A DNA stretch of 64,000 nucleotides, from positions 434,001 through 498,000 of the forward strand of contig JBBCXB010000003.1 of assembly GCA_037145635.1 (NCBI GenBank), in the 5' to 3' direction. Shown here piece by piece: positions 42,217-51,336 of the stretch. Made by a program: the position numbers and the translations under genes. The notes beneath the pieces were generated by a model. It was not told where the DNA came from, ran no database searches, and saw only the letters and a program-made list of their open reading frames with translations. This DNA is from JAATFS01 sp037145635. GTDB lineage: Bacteria; Pseudomonadota; Gammaproteobacteria; Xanthomonadales; Xanthomonadaceae. Position 1 is the first letter of the stretch; each line of letters starts with the position of its first letter.

Positions 42217-44322
42217 TCAGGAACGGTCGGCCACCGGCATCGCCTTGACGAAGGCGAGCCCGTCCAGCGCCATGTCCTCGGTGTAGTCCAGCCACACCCG
42301 GACCTCCAGGTCGTCCACTTCGTGCTCCAGGCCGACCGGCATGCGGATGCGCCCGGTCGCGTCCGGGGTGACCCACTGCTGGGCCAGCACGACCTTGCGT
42401 CCGGACGACACCGCCTCGATCCAGAACGGGCGCGGCGGCAGCCGGCGGGCGTACATCTCCAGCAGGTAGTGGCCGGGCTCGGCCTTGCGGCCGCTGCGGG
42501 TCAGCATGATCGGCTGGCGCACGCGGGGACGCGGGCCGGCGAACGGGCCCTGCAGCGGCGCGTCCACCGCGATGCCGCGCTTGAGGTCGGCGTCGCGGTA
42601 CAGCTTCATGCCCTTGTCGCGGTCGACCAGCAGCGCGCACCAGTCGCCGTCGGCGGAGCCGTCCTCGAACGCGGTGCAGCGGTCGACGTAGGCCAGGGTG
42701 TTGCGGCTGCCGGCGCGGTCGAACTGGCGCGAGGTGTTCTCCAGGTAGACCGACTTGAGATCCCACTTGCGGTCGTATTCCAGTAGCACCGGCGGCCTGA
42801 CCTGCTGCACGCCGACCATCAGCCGGTCGTCGTCGATGCGCAGCGTGCGGGTGCGCTTGCCGGTCCACAGCGTGCGTGCGAACGCCAGGTAGCGCGGGTA
42901 GTCCTTGCCGTGATCGCGGCCGGCGGCGGCACTGGCACTGGGGGCGGCGTCGCCGGCCAGCAGCGAGCGCCCGAAGCCCAGCGTGCGCGCGTTCGGTTCC
43001 AGCAGCTGCAGCAGGGTGGCGCCGGAATCCAGGGTGCTGCCGGCGGTGGCCACGACCTGGCGCGGGGCGATGCCCTGGCCCAGGAACAGCAGCAGGTTCT
43101 CGCGCTTCTGCTGGGCCAGCACGCGGCTGAGGTCGTTGGGCATGGCCAGGTGGTCGGAGGCGATGACGATCAGCGTGTCCTTGCCGTAGCGGCTGTTGCG
43201 GATGCGGTCCACCAGCTCGGACACCAGGCGGTCGCTGCACTTGATGGCGTTGAGCAGGCCGATGTCGCCGTAGTCGCTGCGGTAGCGCGTGTCCTTGCAG
43301 GCCACCGGCAGGTGCCCGGCCGGGTGGTGGGTATCCATGGTCAGCGCGGTCAGCATGAACGGCTGGCCGGCGCGCGAGAGCCGCTCGAAGTTCTCCCAGG
43401 CATCGTCCAGCATCACGTCGTCGTGCACGCCCCAGGCCGAGAAGTGCGAGGGGCCCACGCCTTTGTCGTGGAAGTGCTGCACGTCGCGCACCTCGTCGAA
43501 GCCGTGGCTGGCCAGGAAGCTGCCCTTGCCGGCGAAGCTGGCGTTGGCGCCGCCGACGAAGTGGTTGCTGTAGCCCTGCTGCTTGAGATAGTCGCCCAGG
43601 CAGCGCGCCTCGGGCAGGAACAGGCCCATGCGGTCCATGCTGTTCTCGTCGCCCGGCGCGGTGGTCAGCGGAACGCCGCACATCGACGACACCAGGCCGG
43701 CGATGGTCCAGCCGCTGCCTTCGTTGGAGGCGATGTTGCGGAAGTCCAGGCCCTCGCCGGCCAGCCGCCGCAGGTTGGGCGTCAGGCCGGGGAACACGCG
43801 GTCGTCGAGGTAGGTCCGCTCCAGGCTCTCGCCATAGATCCACACGATGTTCTTGCGGCGCTGCAGCGGGCGCACCGGCACCTCGTATTCGGGCACCACC
43901 TGGGCATAGTCCACCGGCCGCAGCTGGTAGTAGATGCGCTTGCCATCGGCGTACAGCGGGCTGACGGCGACGGCCACCAGCAGCATCGCCATGAAGCCGG
44001 CGAACACGCCGGTCCCGGCGCGCGGCCGCCGGAAGCGCTGCACGCGGACCAGCGCCAGCGGCAGCAGCGACAGCAGGGCCATCGCCACGAACAACGCGAT
44101 GTAGCCGTTGAAGTCGGCGACGCCGGCGCCGTCCATGTCCGCCTTGAGGTGGTACAGCGTGGCGGCATTGATGCCGTCGCCGCTGAGGCGGTCGATCAGG
44201 TACCAGGCGCTGAGCAGCAGCAGCAACAGGGACAGCAGCGCGGCCTTCACCCAGACCAGGCGGCGTGAGGCCAGCAGCAGTCCGGCAAGCGACAGCAGCG
44301 AGAGCGCGAGGATCCAATGCAT
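42217..44322 (-). CDS. opgB: Phosphoglycerol transferase I (osmoregulated periplasmic glucan modification)
   Basis: 701 residues. Alkaline-phosphatase-fold enzyme that moves phosphoglycerol from phosphatidylglycerol to periplasmic glucans. Four to five N-terminal membrane helices (residues about 1-115) then a periplasmic catalytic domain with KNIVWIYGESLERTYLDD, the nucleophile Thr in GSGWTIAGLVSS, FVGGANASFAGKGSFL and IVIASDHLAMPN, all closely like E. coli OpgB/MdoB (from memory). A C-terminal part of about 200 residues (after residue 500) is also present in OpgB. The ATG at 44322 gives MHWILALSLLSLAGLLLA. In other bacteria OpgG/H make the glucan; they are not here. Confidence 0.87.
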   Translation of the reverse strand: MHWILALSLLSLAGLLLASRRLVWVKAALLSLLLLLLSAWYLIDRLSGDGINAATLYHLKADMDGAGVADFNGYIALFVAMALLSLLPLALVRVQRFRRPRAGTGVFAGFMAMLLVAVAVSPLYADGKRIYYQLRPVDYAQVVPEYEVPVRPLQRRKNIVWIYGESLERTYLDDRVFPGLTPNLRRLAGEGLDFRNIASNEGSGWTIAGLVSSMCGVPLTTAPGDENSMDRMGLFLPEARCLGDYLKQQGYSNHFVGGANASFAGKGSFLASHGFDEVRDVQHFHDKGVGPSHFSAWGVHDDVMLDDAWENFERLSRAGQPFMLTALTMDTHHPAGHLPVACKDTRYRSDYGDIGLLNAIKCSDRLVSELVDRIRNSRYGKDTLIVIASDHLAMPNDLSRVLAQQKRENLLLFLGQGIAPRQVVATAGSTLDSGATLLQLLEPNARTLGFGRSLLAGDAAPSASAAAGRDHGKDYPRYLAFARTLWTGKRTRTLRIDDDRLMVGVQQVRPPVLLEYDRKWDLKSVYLENTSRQFDRAGSRNTLAYVDRCTAFEDGSADGDWCALLVDRDKGMKLYRDADLKRGIAVDAPLQGPFAGPRPRVRQPIMLTRSGRKAEPGHYLLEMYARRLPPRPFWIEAVSSGRKVVLAQQWVTPDATGRIRMPVGLEHEVDDLEVRVWLDYTEDMALDGLAFVKAMPVADRS

Positions 44323-44688
44323 AAGCGGCTTCCATGGTGTTTGTGGAAGGCAAGTCCGCTTCAGCGCAACACTCGCCACAGTCCCCGGATGTCAGCCCCT
44401 GACGATCTGTGACACCCGTATGACGAAATATGCCTTTTCAAACCTGACTGGAATGTTTGTTCAGCCGTTAACGCAAAGCGAACAATTTGTAAGTCCAGCT
44501 CAGCGATGGAGTCGTAGCGTCGGGATGCATCACATGCGCCATCGGCACGATTTCGCTGAATCGCCAGCGGATCTGATGAGTTCACCGCGGCCGACGACTT
44601 CCATCGCGTCGATGAAGTGGCCTGTCTGACTGCGCGGCTACAGGACGGGCCAAGGCAATCGCATCCGCATGCGCAGGGCAGGTGAAGC

Positions 44689-44763
44689 GCGGCACTCCCG
44701 AGCTGCCGCGGCGGTGCATCGCACAGGATGTCTGCCGCGCCGAGGCGCCTGTGCGCGGTCACG
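44689..44763 (-). repeat. Dispersed intergenic repeat, copy B (inverted relative to copy A)
   Basis: Reverse-complement partner of 31395-31470: shared blocks CGTGACCG, GCACAGG, GACATCCTGT, CCGCCGCGGCA and GGAGTGCCGC. It lies in the 805-bp gap between opgB and the UbiB-family gene (44323-45127), and is directly followed by a 108-bp palindrome. The gap's first 350 bp is lower in GC and shows no convincing gene. Confidence 0.8.
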
Positions 44764-44857
44764 TTGGCTTCCCTCATAGAAGGCAGTGATCGTGCCACTG
44801 TCCCAAGCCGTCCTTTGCGCGGAGAACCGGTGATTGGCGCTTCGATTGCCTACGCGG

Positions 44858-44965
44858 GAGCGGTCCGCGGGTGCCGGGGCAGGACACGCCGTGAACCCGT
44901 CCCTGGGGGCTCTTCCACGACATCCCCATCGTGGAAGGTCGTGCCCCGGCAACCGCGGACCGCTC
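44858..44965. repeat. 108-bp bipartite palindrome
   Basis: Outer arms of 28 bp (44858-44885 and 44938-44965) match as inverted repeats at 26 of 28 positions (GAGCGGTCCGCGG then TGCCGGGGCA on the left). Inside is a perfect 9-bp stem, CTTCCACGA (44912-44920) with TCGTGGAAG (44929-44937). Folded, it makes a long stem topped by a second stem. Palindromes centred on CATCC occur in several other spaces of this window. Confidence 0.85.
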
Positions 44966-45042
44966 TGCACACAGGGCCGGTCTGGCGGAACGAACGGCGC
45001 TGCTTCCGGACGGCCTGTGCTGCTGCTGGCTCTGATTGCGAA

Positions 45043-45090
45043 CGGTCAAACAGCCAAACGGCCAAACGGCCAAACGGCCAAACAGCCAAG
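45043..45090. repeat. Octanucleotide tandem array before the UbiB-family stop
   Basis: Six 8-bp units: CGGTCAAA, CAGCCAAA, CGGCCAAA three times, CAGCCAAG. It ends 38 bp before the UbiB-family stop on the minus strand. Confidence 0.9.
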
Positions 45091-45127
45091 ATCCAGGCGT
45101 CGACGGGAAACGGCAAAGCGCGAACCT

Positions 45128-46825
45128 TCAGCGGTGCCCGCGTTCCTCGCGTGCCCGCACCCGGCGGTCGAACAGCAGCGCGCTGAGCACGATGCCCAGG
45201 CCCAGGATCACGCCGAGCACGAACAGCACCAGCGCCACCGCCGGATAGCCCCACAGCTTGAAGCCGGTGTCGATGCGCATCATCTGCGAGGACGCCAGGA
45301 TCAGCGCGGCGGTGACGATGCCGGCGGCGACCCGGTTGGCGATCTTCTGCAGGCTTTCCATCAGGTGCGATTCCTCCAGCCCGGTCACCCGCATCTGCAG
45401 GCGGTTCTCGGCGACCAGCGAGAGGATGTCGGACATGCGCCGCGGGCCCTCGCGCAGCAGCGACTGCAGCTCCATCGCCTCGCTGGCCAGGTTGGCCGCC
45501 GACAGCGACTTCTTCAGGCGCGCGCGCATCACGTGCTGCAGGTGGTCCTCGACCACGCGGCGGGTGTCCAGGTGCGGCGAAAGCGCCCGCGAGACGGTTT
45601 CCAGGTTGAGCAGCGTCTTGCCGAGCAGGCTCAGCTCCGGCGGCGTGCGCAGCCCGGTGGCGGTGGCGATGCGCACCAGGTCCAGCACCACGCGGCCCTC
45701 GGAGGTGGCGTCGTGCGCGGCGTAGCGGGCGATCATCTGCCCGGTCTCGCGCAGGTAGCGCTCCTCGTCGTAGTCCTCCAGCCGTGTGCTCAGCGCGATC
45801 GTCTCCTCGGCCACTTCCTCGCCGCGGCCATCGACCGCCGCGAACAGCAGCTTGAGCAACCGCTCGCGCAGCCGCGGCGGCACGTGCGCCACCATGCCCA
45901 GGTCGAAGATCGCCAGGCGGCCGTCGTGCAGCACGCGCAGGTTGCCCGGGTGCGGGTCGGCGTGGATCTCGCCGTGCACGAACATCTGGTCGAGATAGCC
46001 CCGCACCAGGGCCGCGGCCAGGTCGTCCATCGGCTGCTCGGTGCGGCGCAGGCCGGAAATCTTGTCCACGCGCACGCCTTCGGCCAGCTGCATGGTCAGC
46101 ACCTTGCGGCTGCACAGGTCCCACACCGGCTGCGGCACCCACAGCTGCGGGAACGGCTTGAGGTGTTCGCCGAAGCGCGCCAGGTTCTCGGCCTCGGCCT
46201 CGTAGTCCAGCTCGGCCTTGAGCGCCTTGCCGAACTCGCCCAGCCAGTCGGCGAAGCGCACGCGGCGGCCGATCCCGGTCAGGCGGTCGGCGGCGCTGGC
46301 GAAGCTCTTGAGCACCTCCAGGTCCGAGCGCACCTGCGCGGCGACCTCCGGCTTCTGCACCTTGATCGCCACCGGCGTGCCGTCGCGCAGCGCGGCGCGG
46401 TGCACCTGCGCCAGCGAGGCGCAGCCCAGCGGTACCGGGTCGAAGTCGGAGAACGCCTTGTTGACCGCCACCCCGAGCTCCTGCTCGATGATCTCGCGGA
46501 TGCGCTCGACCGGGATCGCCGAGGTGTTCTCCTGCATCCGCTCCAGCGCGGTGGCGAATTCCGGCGGCACGATGTCCGGGCGCGTGGACAGCATCTGCCC
46601 GAGCTTGACGAAGGTCGGGCCCAGCGCCTCCAGGTCGCGCACGAACTGCTCCGGGTTGCCGTCGGCGGCGACCTCGCGTTCCAGCGTGGGGTCCAGGTTC
46701 ATTCCCGAGAACACGCCCGAGGTGCGGTACCGCAGCAGCAGCCGCAGGATCTGGGTGCGCCGGCTCATGCCGCCGACCAGGGACGAATGCGGGGCCGGCT
46801 CGGATGGGGCAGAAGTCGCGGTCAA
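45128..46825 (-). CDS. ABC1/AarF/UbiB-family atypical kinase
   Basis: 565 residues. Conserved ABC1 elements: KxGQ motif in FVKLGQMLSTRPD, ATP-binding region VAIKVQKPEV, HADPHPGNL and FDLGMVAHV. Two C-terminal membrane helices (IVTAALILASSQMM and YPAVALVLFVLGVILGLGIVL) anchor it. In E. coli UbiB supports ubiquinone synthesis by ATPase activity on lipid intermediates. Whether this is UbiB itself or a paralogue is unclear: it is not next to ubiE and ubiJ. The residue Ala after the KxGQ region is not replaced, so activity is plausible. Start at ATG 46825. Confidence 0.88.
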   Translation of the reverse strand: MTATSAPSEPAPHSSLVGGMSRRTQILRLLLRYRTSGVFSGMNLDPTLEREVAADGNPEQFVRDLEALGPTFVKLGQMLSTRPDIVPPEFATALERMQENTSAIPVERIREIIEQELGVAVNKAFSDFDPVPLGCASLAQVHRAALRDGTPVAIKVQKPEVAAQVRSDLEVLKSFASAADRLTGIGRRVRFADWLGEFGKALKAELDYEAEAENLARFGEHLKPFPQLWVPQPVWDLCSRKVLTMQLAEGVRVDKISGLRRTEQPMDDLAAALVRGYLDQMFVHGEIHADPHPGNLRVLHDGRLAIFDLGMVAHVPPRLRERLLKLLFAAVDGRGEEVAEETIALSTRLEDYDEERYLRETGQMIARYAAHDATSEGRVVLDLVRIATATGLRTPPELSLLGKTLLNLETVSRALSPHLDTRRVVEDHLQHVMRARLKKSLSAANLASEAMELQSLLREGPRRMSDILSLVAENRLQMRVTGLEESHLMESLQKIANRVAAGIVTAALILASSQMMRIDTGFKLWGYPAVALVLFVLGVILGLGIVLSALLFDRRVRAREERGHR

Positions 46826-47016
46826 GGCGGGCTCCGGGGCAGAGAAGGCCGTCAGTGTTGCCGGCCGCCGGTGGTGGCGCGGTGAATCCGCGAGGCCGGC
46901 CCGGCGTCATCGCCGCGGACCCGCCGCGGGGCGGAGACGGCGCAACGTGACGGCGTTGCCACCTGCGCCGGGGCCGCACTCGCTAGACTCGACCTCCCGT
47001 CCCCCCTGGAGCCCCC

Positions 47017-48120
47017 ATGGCCTTCTGCCTTCCCTCCCGTGCCGACCACGTCGGCAGCTTCCTGCGCCCGGCCTACCTGCTGCAGGCGCGCGAGCGCTTC
47101 CAGCACGGCCTGATCGACGCGCTGGCGCTGCGTGAGGTCGAGGACCGCGCGATCGCCGAGGTGGTGCAGCTGCAGGAGTCGGTGGGGCTGCAGGCCATCA
47201 CCGACGGCGAGTTCCGCCGCACCTACTTCCACGTCGATTTCCTGCGCCAGCTCGGCGGCGTCCACAGCGACGAGCCCAGGACCGTGGTCCGCGACGACGG
47301 CAGCGAGGAGCTGGCGCCGCCGGTGATGCGCGTGATCGGCCCGGTGCGGCACGCCGCCGACATCCAGCGCGCCGATTTCGAGTACCTGCGCGGGCAGACT
47401 TCGCGCACCCCGAAGGTGACCATCCCGTCGCCGACGATGCTGCACTTCCGCGGCGGCCGCGCCGGCATCAGCGAGGCGCACTACCCGCAGCTGGACCCGG
47501 ACTTCTACCAGGACGTGGCCGACGCCTACGCCGCCGAGCTGGCCTCGCTGGCCGCCGCCGGCTGCCGCTACGTGCAGATGGACGACACCAACCTGGCCTA
47601 CCTGTGCGACCCGCAGATGCGCGAGGCCGCACGCGCGCGCGGCGACGATCCCGACGAGCTGCCGCACCGCTACGCCGGGTTCATCAACCGCGTCACCGCG
47701 CAGAAGCCGGCCGGCATGACCCTGGCCATCCACTTGTGCCGGGGCAACTTCAAGAGCACCTGGGCCGCGCAGGGCGACTACGAGCCGGTGGCCGAGGCGT
47801 TGCTGGCGGAGATGGACGTGGACGCCTATTTCCTGGAATACGACGATGCCCGCAGCGGCGGCTTCGCACCGCTGCGCTTCCTGCCCAAGGACAAGGTGGT
47901 GGTGCTGGGCCTGGTCAGCACCAAGCTCGGCACGCTCGAATCCAAGGACGAGCTCAAGCGCCGCATCGACGAGGCCGCGCGCTACGCCCCGCTGGAACAG
48001 CTGGCGCTGTCGCCGCAGTGCGGGTTCTCCAGCACCGTGCATGGCAACGACATCGCGGTGGAAGCGCAGCGCCGCAAGCTCGAGCTGGTGGTGGAGACCG
48101 CCGCGGAGGTCTGGGGGTGA
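47017..48120 (+). CDS. MetE C-terminal-domain-like methyltransferase (YxjG type)
   Basis: 367 residues. Begins MAFCLPSRADHVGSFLRPAYLLQ and carries the zinc-site pattern of cobalamin-independent methionine synthases: His/Cys in AIHLCRGNFKS, Glu in AYFLEYDD, Cys in LALSPQCGFSSTVHGN. It lacks the N-terminal folate-binding half of MetE. Homologues (YxjG/YxjH, MetE-like core enzymes) transfer methyl groups from other donors or substrates. Function is therefore a cytosolic methyltransferase of unclear donor. Gene stands alone; a large repeat array follows. Confidence 0.85.
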   Translation: MAFCLPSRADHVGSFLRPAYLLQARERFQHGLIDALALREVEDRAIAEVVQLQESVGLQAITDGEFRRTYFHVDFLRQLGGVHSDEPRTVVRDDGSEELAPPVMRVIGPVRHAADIQRADFEYLRGQTSRTPKVTIPSPTMLHFRGGRAGISEAHYPQLDPDFYQDVADAYAAELASLAAAGCRYVQMDDTNLAYLCDPQMREAARARGDDPDELPHRYAGFINRVTAQKPAGMTLAIHLCRGNFKSTWAAQGDYEPVAEALLAEMDVDAYFLEYDDARSGGFAPLRFLPKDKVVVLGLVSTKLGTLESKDELKRRIDEAARYAPLEQLALSPQCGFSSTVHGNDIAVEAQRRKLELVVETAAEVWG

Positions 48121-48148
48121 GATAGGGCCTCGGGGAGGGGCGTGCCTT

Positions 48149-48618
48149 GCCCCCATCCGCCCTTCGGGCACCTTCCCCCGCAGGCGGGGGAAGGGCGCTG
48201 CGTGGCCGAGCGGCACTGGATGCTCTGCGCGGAACCGTCCCCCTGTCTACCGCAGGCGGGAAACGCCCTCCTCCTGTAAATGGAGAAACTTCACTCCTCC
48301 CGTAAATTGAGAAACTTCACTCCCCCGCAGACGGGAAGAGACGGCAGGTGAGAAGCTCCGCTCTTCCGGCCTTCCGCGAGCGGGGGAGAGTCTCTGGCTA
48401 CCGCAAGCGGGAAGAGTCCCTTCTAGCGTAAGCGGCAAAGCTCCGCTTCACCGTAAGTGGGAAAATTCCTTCCTCTCGCAGGTGAGAAGGCTCCCTTCTC
48501 CCGCAAGCGGGAAAGCTGCCCTTTACCGTACGTGGGGAAAACTCCTTCCCTCTCGCAGGCGAGAAGACTCCCTTCTCCCGCGCGCGGGAGAAGGTGGCGC
48601 GCAGCGCCGGATGAGGGC
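48149..48618. repeat. Array of ~26-bp palindromic units with inverted end modules
   Basis: About a dozen degenerate units of about 26 bp, each with a TCTCCCGC-type half and its complement GCGGGA(G), run from about 48245 to 48570. The array is bounded on the left (48149-48194) and right (48571-48618) by larger modules, GCCCCCATCCG...CACCTTCCCCCGC and its inverse, each containing a strong palindrome (48171-48194, 48571-48594). It fills the gap 48121-48643. No ORF here is convincing. Confidence 0.85.
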
Positions 48619-48643
48619 ATCACAAGCGCAACCCCACCCCGCC

Positions 48644-49630
48644 TCACGCATTGACGTCCACCACGGTGCGGCCCCGCACCTGGCCCTGCAGCATCCGCGG
48701 CGCGAGCGTCAGCACGTCGGCCAGCGGCACCTCGGTGGTCATGCGCTCGAGCAGCGCCGGGTCGAGGTCGCGCGCCAGGCGTTGCCAGGCCTGCTCGCGC
48801 ACGGCCTGCGGCGCGTTGACCGAGTCGATCCCGGCCAGGGTGACGTTGCGCAGGATGAACGGCAGCACCGAACCGGGCAGGTCGCTGCCCTGGGCCAGCC
48901 CGCAGGCGGCCACCGTGCCGCGGTAGGCGGTCTGCGCCAGCACGTTGACCAGGGTGTGGCTGCCGACGCTGTCCACCGCGCCGGCCCAGCGCGGCTTGCC
49001 GACCGGCTTGCCGGGGGCGGACAGGCTGTGGCGGTCGATCACCTCGGCCGCGCCCAGCGCGCTCAGTTGCGCGGCGTCCTCCGGCCGCCCGGTGGAGGCG
49101 ACCACGCGGTAGCCCAGCCGCGCCAGCAGCGCGATCGCCACCGAGCCCACGCCGCCGTTGGCGCCGGTGACCAGCACCTCGCCATGCTCCGGGCGCACGC
49201 CGCCGTGCTCCAGCGCCAGCACGCACAGCATCGCGGTGTAGCCGGCGGTGCCGATGGCCATCGCCTGGCGCGCGTCGAACGCGGGCGGGCGCCGCACCAG
49301 CCATTCGCCGCGCACGCGCGCCCGCTGCGCGTAGCCGCCATGGTGGGTCTGGCTCAGCGCCCAGCCGTTGACTAGCACCGCATCGCCCGGCGCGAAGTCC
49401 GGATGCGAGGACTGCTCGACGGTGCCGGCCAGGTCGATGCCGGCCACCAGCGGGAACACCTGCACGATCGGGGCCGCGCCGGTCACCGCCAGCGCGTCCT
49501 TGTAGTTGAGCGTGGAGTAGTCCACGCGCACCTCGACATCGCCGGGCATCAGCTCGGACGCCTGCATGCGCACGACTGCCGCGTGGACTGCGTCGCCGCG
49601 CTTGCTCACCTGCAGGGCCTGGAAGCTCAT
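48644..49630 (-). CDS. MDR-family NADPH oxidoreductase (AcuI/YhdH type)
   Basis: 328 residues. Zinc-free medium-chain reductase with GroES-like N terminus, VLVTGANGGVGSVAIALLARLG nucleotide motif (about residue 147) and the family-specific CGLAQGSDLPGSVLPFILRNVTLAGIDSV. AcuI members reduce acrylyl-CoA to propionyl-CoA; YhdH is a quinone-like reductase. Substrate not decided. The ATG at 49630 gives MSFQALQVSKRGD. It is divergent from the HxlR regulator with a palindrome between, so is the likely target. Confidence 0.88.
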   Translation of the reverse strand: MSFQALQVSKRGDAVHAAVVRMQASELMPGDVEVRVDYSTLNYKDALAVTGAAPIVQVFPLVAGIDLAGTVEQSSHPDFAPGDAVLVNGWALSQTHHGGYAQRARVRGEWLVRRPPAFDARQAMAIGTAGYTAMLCVLALEHGGVRPEHGEVLVTGANGGVGSVAIALLARLGYRVVASTGRPEDAAQLSALGAAEVIDRHSLSAPGKPVGKPRWAGAVDSVGSHTLVNVLAQTAYRGTVAACGLAQGSDLPGSVLPFILRNVTLAGIDSVNAPQAVREQAWQRLARDLDPALLERMTTEVPLADVLTLAPRMLQGQVRGRTVVDVNA

Positions 49631-49692
49631 CGGACATCTCCGTGGGAAAGAGCGTCCGATTGTGCGCGCGCCGCCGCCGCGGGTGAAGAACG

Positions 49693-49704
49693 TACACTCG
49701 TGTA
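49693..49704. promoter_or_regulatory. Operator candidate between the AcuI-like gene and the HxlR gene
   Basis: TACAC-TC-GTGTA is an inverted pair 25 bp upstream of the HxlR start and 63 bp upstream of the AcuI-like start. HxlR regulators bind short inverted repeats that often contain GTA...TAC arms. Only one such site is seen in the spacer. Confidence 0.5.
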
Positions 49705-49728
49705 ACTGCTCTCGGCGAGGACCGACCG

Positions 49729-50094
49729 GTGAAGACCCAGCGAGGCGACCTGCGCAGCGGCTGCGCGGTGGAAGTGACCCTGGCGGTGATCGGCGGCGTG
49801 TGGAAGCCGCTGATCCTGTTCCACCTGCTGCGGGGCGAGCTGCGCTTCATGCAGCTGCAGCGGCGGGTCGCCCATGCCTCGGCGCGGATGCTGACCCTGC
49901 AGCTGCGCGAACTGGAGCGCGACGGCGTGATCGTGCGGACGGTGCATGCGCAGGTGCCGCCGAGGGTCGAGTACGCGCTCACCCCGTTCGGGCGCACGCT
50001 GGAGCCGGTATTGCTGTTGCTGCGCGCCTGGGGCGAGCAGCATCGCGCCCGGGTGGCGCCGGCGGCGGCGCCGCTGCAGGATCGCTGCGCATGA
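49729..50094 (+). CDS. HxlR-family transcriptional regulator
   Basis: 121 residues. Winged helix with the typical HxlR start CAVEVTLAVIGGVWKPLILFHLLRGELRFMQLQRRVAHASARMLTLQL and REYALTPFGRTLEPVLL. A GTG is the start (KTQRGDLRSG follows). The single Cys13 is where redox-sensing HxlR proteins (HypR, QorR types) carry a sensing cysteine. Divergent from an MDR reductase and followed by a quinone oxidoreductase, so it probably senses quinones or electrophiles and controls both. Confidence 0.88.
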   Translation: MKTQRGDLRSGCAVEVTLAVIGGVWKPLILFHLLRGELRFMQLQRRVAHASARMLTLQLRELERDGVIVRTVHAQVPPRVEYALTPFGRTLEPVLLLLRAWGEQHRARVAPAAAPLQDRCA

Positions 50095-50168
50095 GCGCGC
50101 CCTCTGCTGCAGCGGCGTAGCGCGCCGCGCACGCGATCCCGTCCCGATTCCCCACGCAGGAGCCCTTC

Positions 50169-51146
50169 ATGGCCAAACGCATCCAGTTCGCCGCCCCCGG
50201 CGGCCCCGAGGTCCTCGAGTACGTCGACTACACCCCGGCCGAGCCCGGACCGGGCGAGGTGCGCGTGCGCAACCGCGCGATCGGCCTGAACTTCATCGAG
50301 ATCTACGTGCGCAGCGGGCTGTATCCGGTGCCGCAGCTGCCGTCGGGCCTCGGCACCGAGGGCGCCGGCGAGGTCGAGTCGGTCGGGCCCGGGGTGGCGC
50401 ACCTGAAGCCCGGCGACCGCGTCGCCTATGCCACCGGGCCGCTCGGCGCCTATGCGGACCTGCACGTGCTGCCGGCCGACCGCGTGGTGACGCTGCCGGA
50501 CGCCATCGGTTTCGAGCAGGCCGCGGCGATCCTGCTCAAGGGCCTGACCGCGCAGTACCTGCTGCGCCAGACCTACCGCGTGCAGGCCGGCGAGACCGTG
50601 CTGTTCCACGCCGCCGCCGGCGGCGTGGGTTCGCTGGCCTGCCAGTGGGCGCGGGCGCTCGATGTCCGCCTGATCGGCACCGTGGGCTCGGCGGCCAAGG
50701 CCGAGCGTGCGCGGGCGCTCGGCGCCTGGGAGGTCATCGACTACAGCCGCGAGGACGTGGCGCGGCGGGCGCTCGCGCTCACCGACGGCCGCAAGTGCCC
50801 GGTGGTCTACGACTCGGTGGGCAAGGACACCTGGGAGACCTCGCTGGACTGCGTGGCCCCGCGCGGGCTGCTGGTCAGCTTCGGCAATGCCTCCGGTCCG
50901 GTCACCGGGGTGAACCTGGGGGTGCTCTCTCAGAAGGGCTCGCTGTACGTGACGCGGCCGACGCTGGCGAGCTATGCCGATACCGCGCAGCACCTGCAGG
51001 CGATGGCCGACGAGCTGTTCGGCATGGTCGCCGCCGGCCACCTGCAGGTCGAGATCGGCCAGCGCTACGCGCTCGCCGAGGCCGGCCGCGCGCAGCAGGC
51101 CCTGGCCGCGCGCCAGACCACCGGCTCCACCGTCTTGGTGCCGTGA
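50169..51146 (+). CDS. qorA: Quinone oxidoreductase (zeta-crystallin type)
   Basis: 325 residues, family length. NADPH-dependent reductase with GLNFIEIYVRSGLYPVPQLPSGLGTEGAGEV, LLKGLTAQYLLRQT and nucleotide motif LFHAAAGGVGSLACQWAR. It matches E. coli QOR closely. One-electron reduction of quinones is the usual activity. Located 74 bp after the HxlR gene, so probably co-transcribed or coregulated with it. The ATG has GGAG upstream. Confidence 0.92.
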   Translation: MAKRIQFAAPGGPEVLEYVDYTPAEPGPGEVRVRNRAIGLNFIEIYVRSGLYPVPQLPSGLGTEGAGEVESVGPGVAHLKPGDRVAYATGPLGAYADLHVLPADRVVTLPDAIGFEQAAAILLKGLTAQYLLRQTYRVQAGETVLFHAAAGGVGSLACQWARALDVRLIGTVGSAAKAERARALGAWEVIDYSREDVARRALALTDGRKCPVVYDSVGKDTWETSLDCVAPRGLLVSFGNASGPVTGVNLGVLSQKGSLYVTRPTLASYADTAQHLQAMADELFGMVAAGHLQVEIGQRYALAEAGRAQQALAARQTTGSTVLVP

Positions 51147-51336
51147 CGGCCGCGCGCTAGGGCGGCCGCGCCCGCGCGGCCAGGCCTGCCGGCCGGGCAC
51201 GCCCGGCGGCCGCGGAGCGGGGGCCTGCGCGCGGGTCGCGGCGGAGCGGCCGGGCAGGGCTCGCGCGGCGGCCGCCCGCTGCGCCGCCGGATCGGCGAGA
51301 ATCGGCGTCCCCACACCGTTTCTGGAAGGACCCCCG

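Noticed and set aside
48149..48618. Palindromic array considered as a CRISPR
   Set aside because: There are no constant repeats separated by unique spacers; each unit is itself a palindrome, and no cas gene is present.
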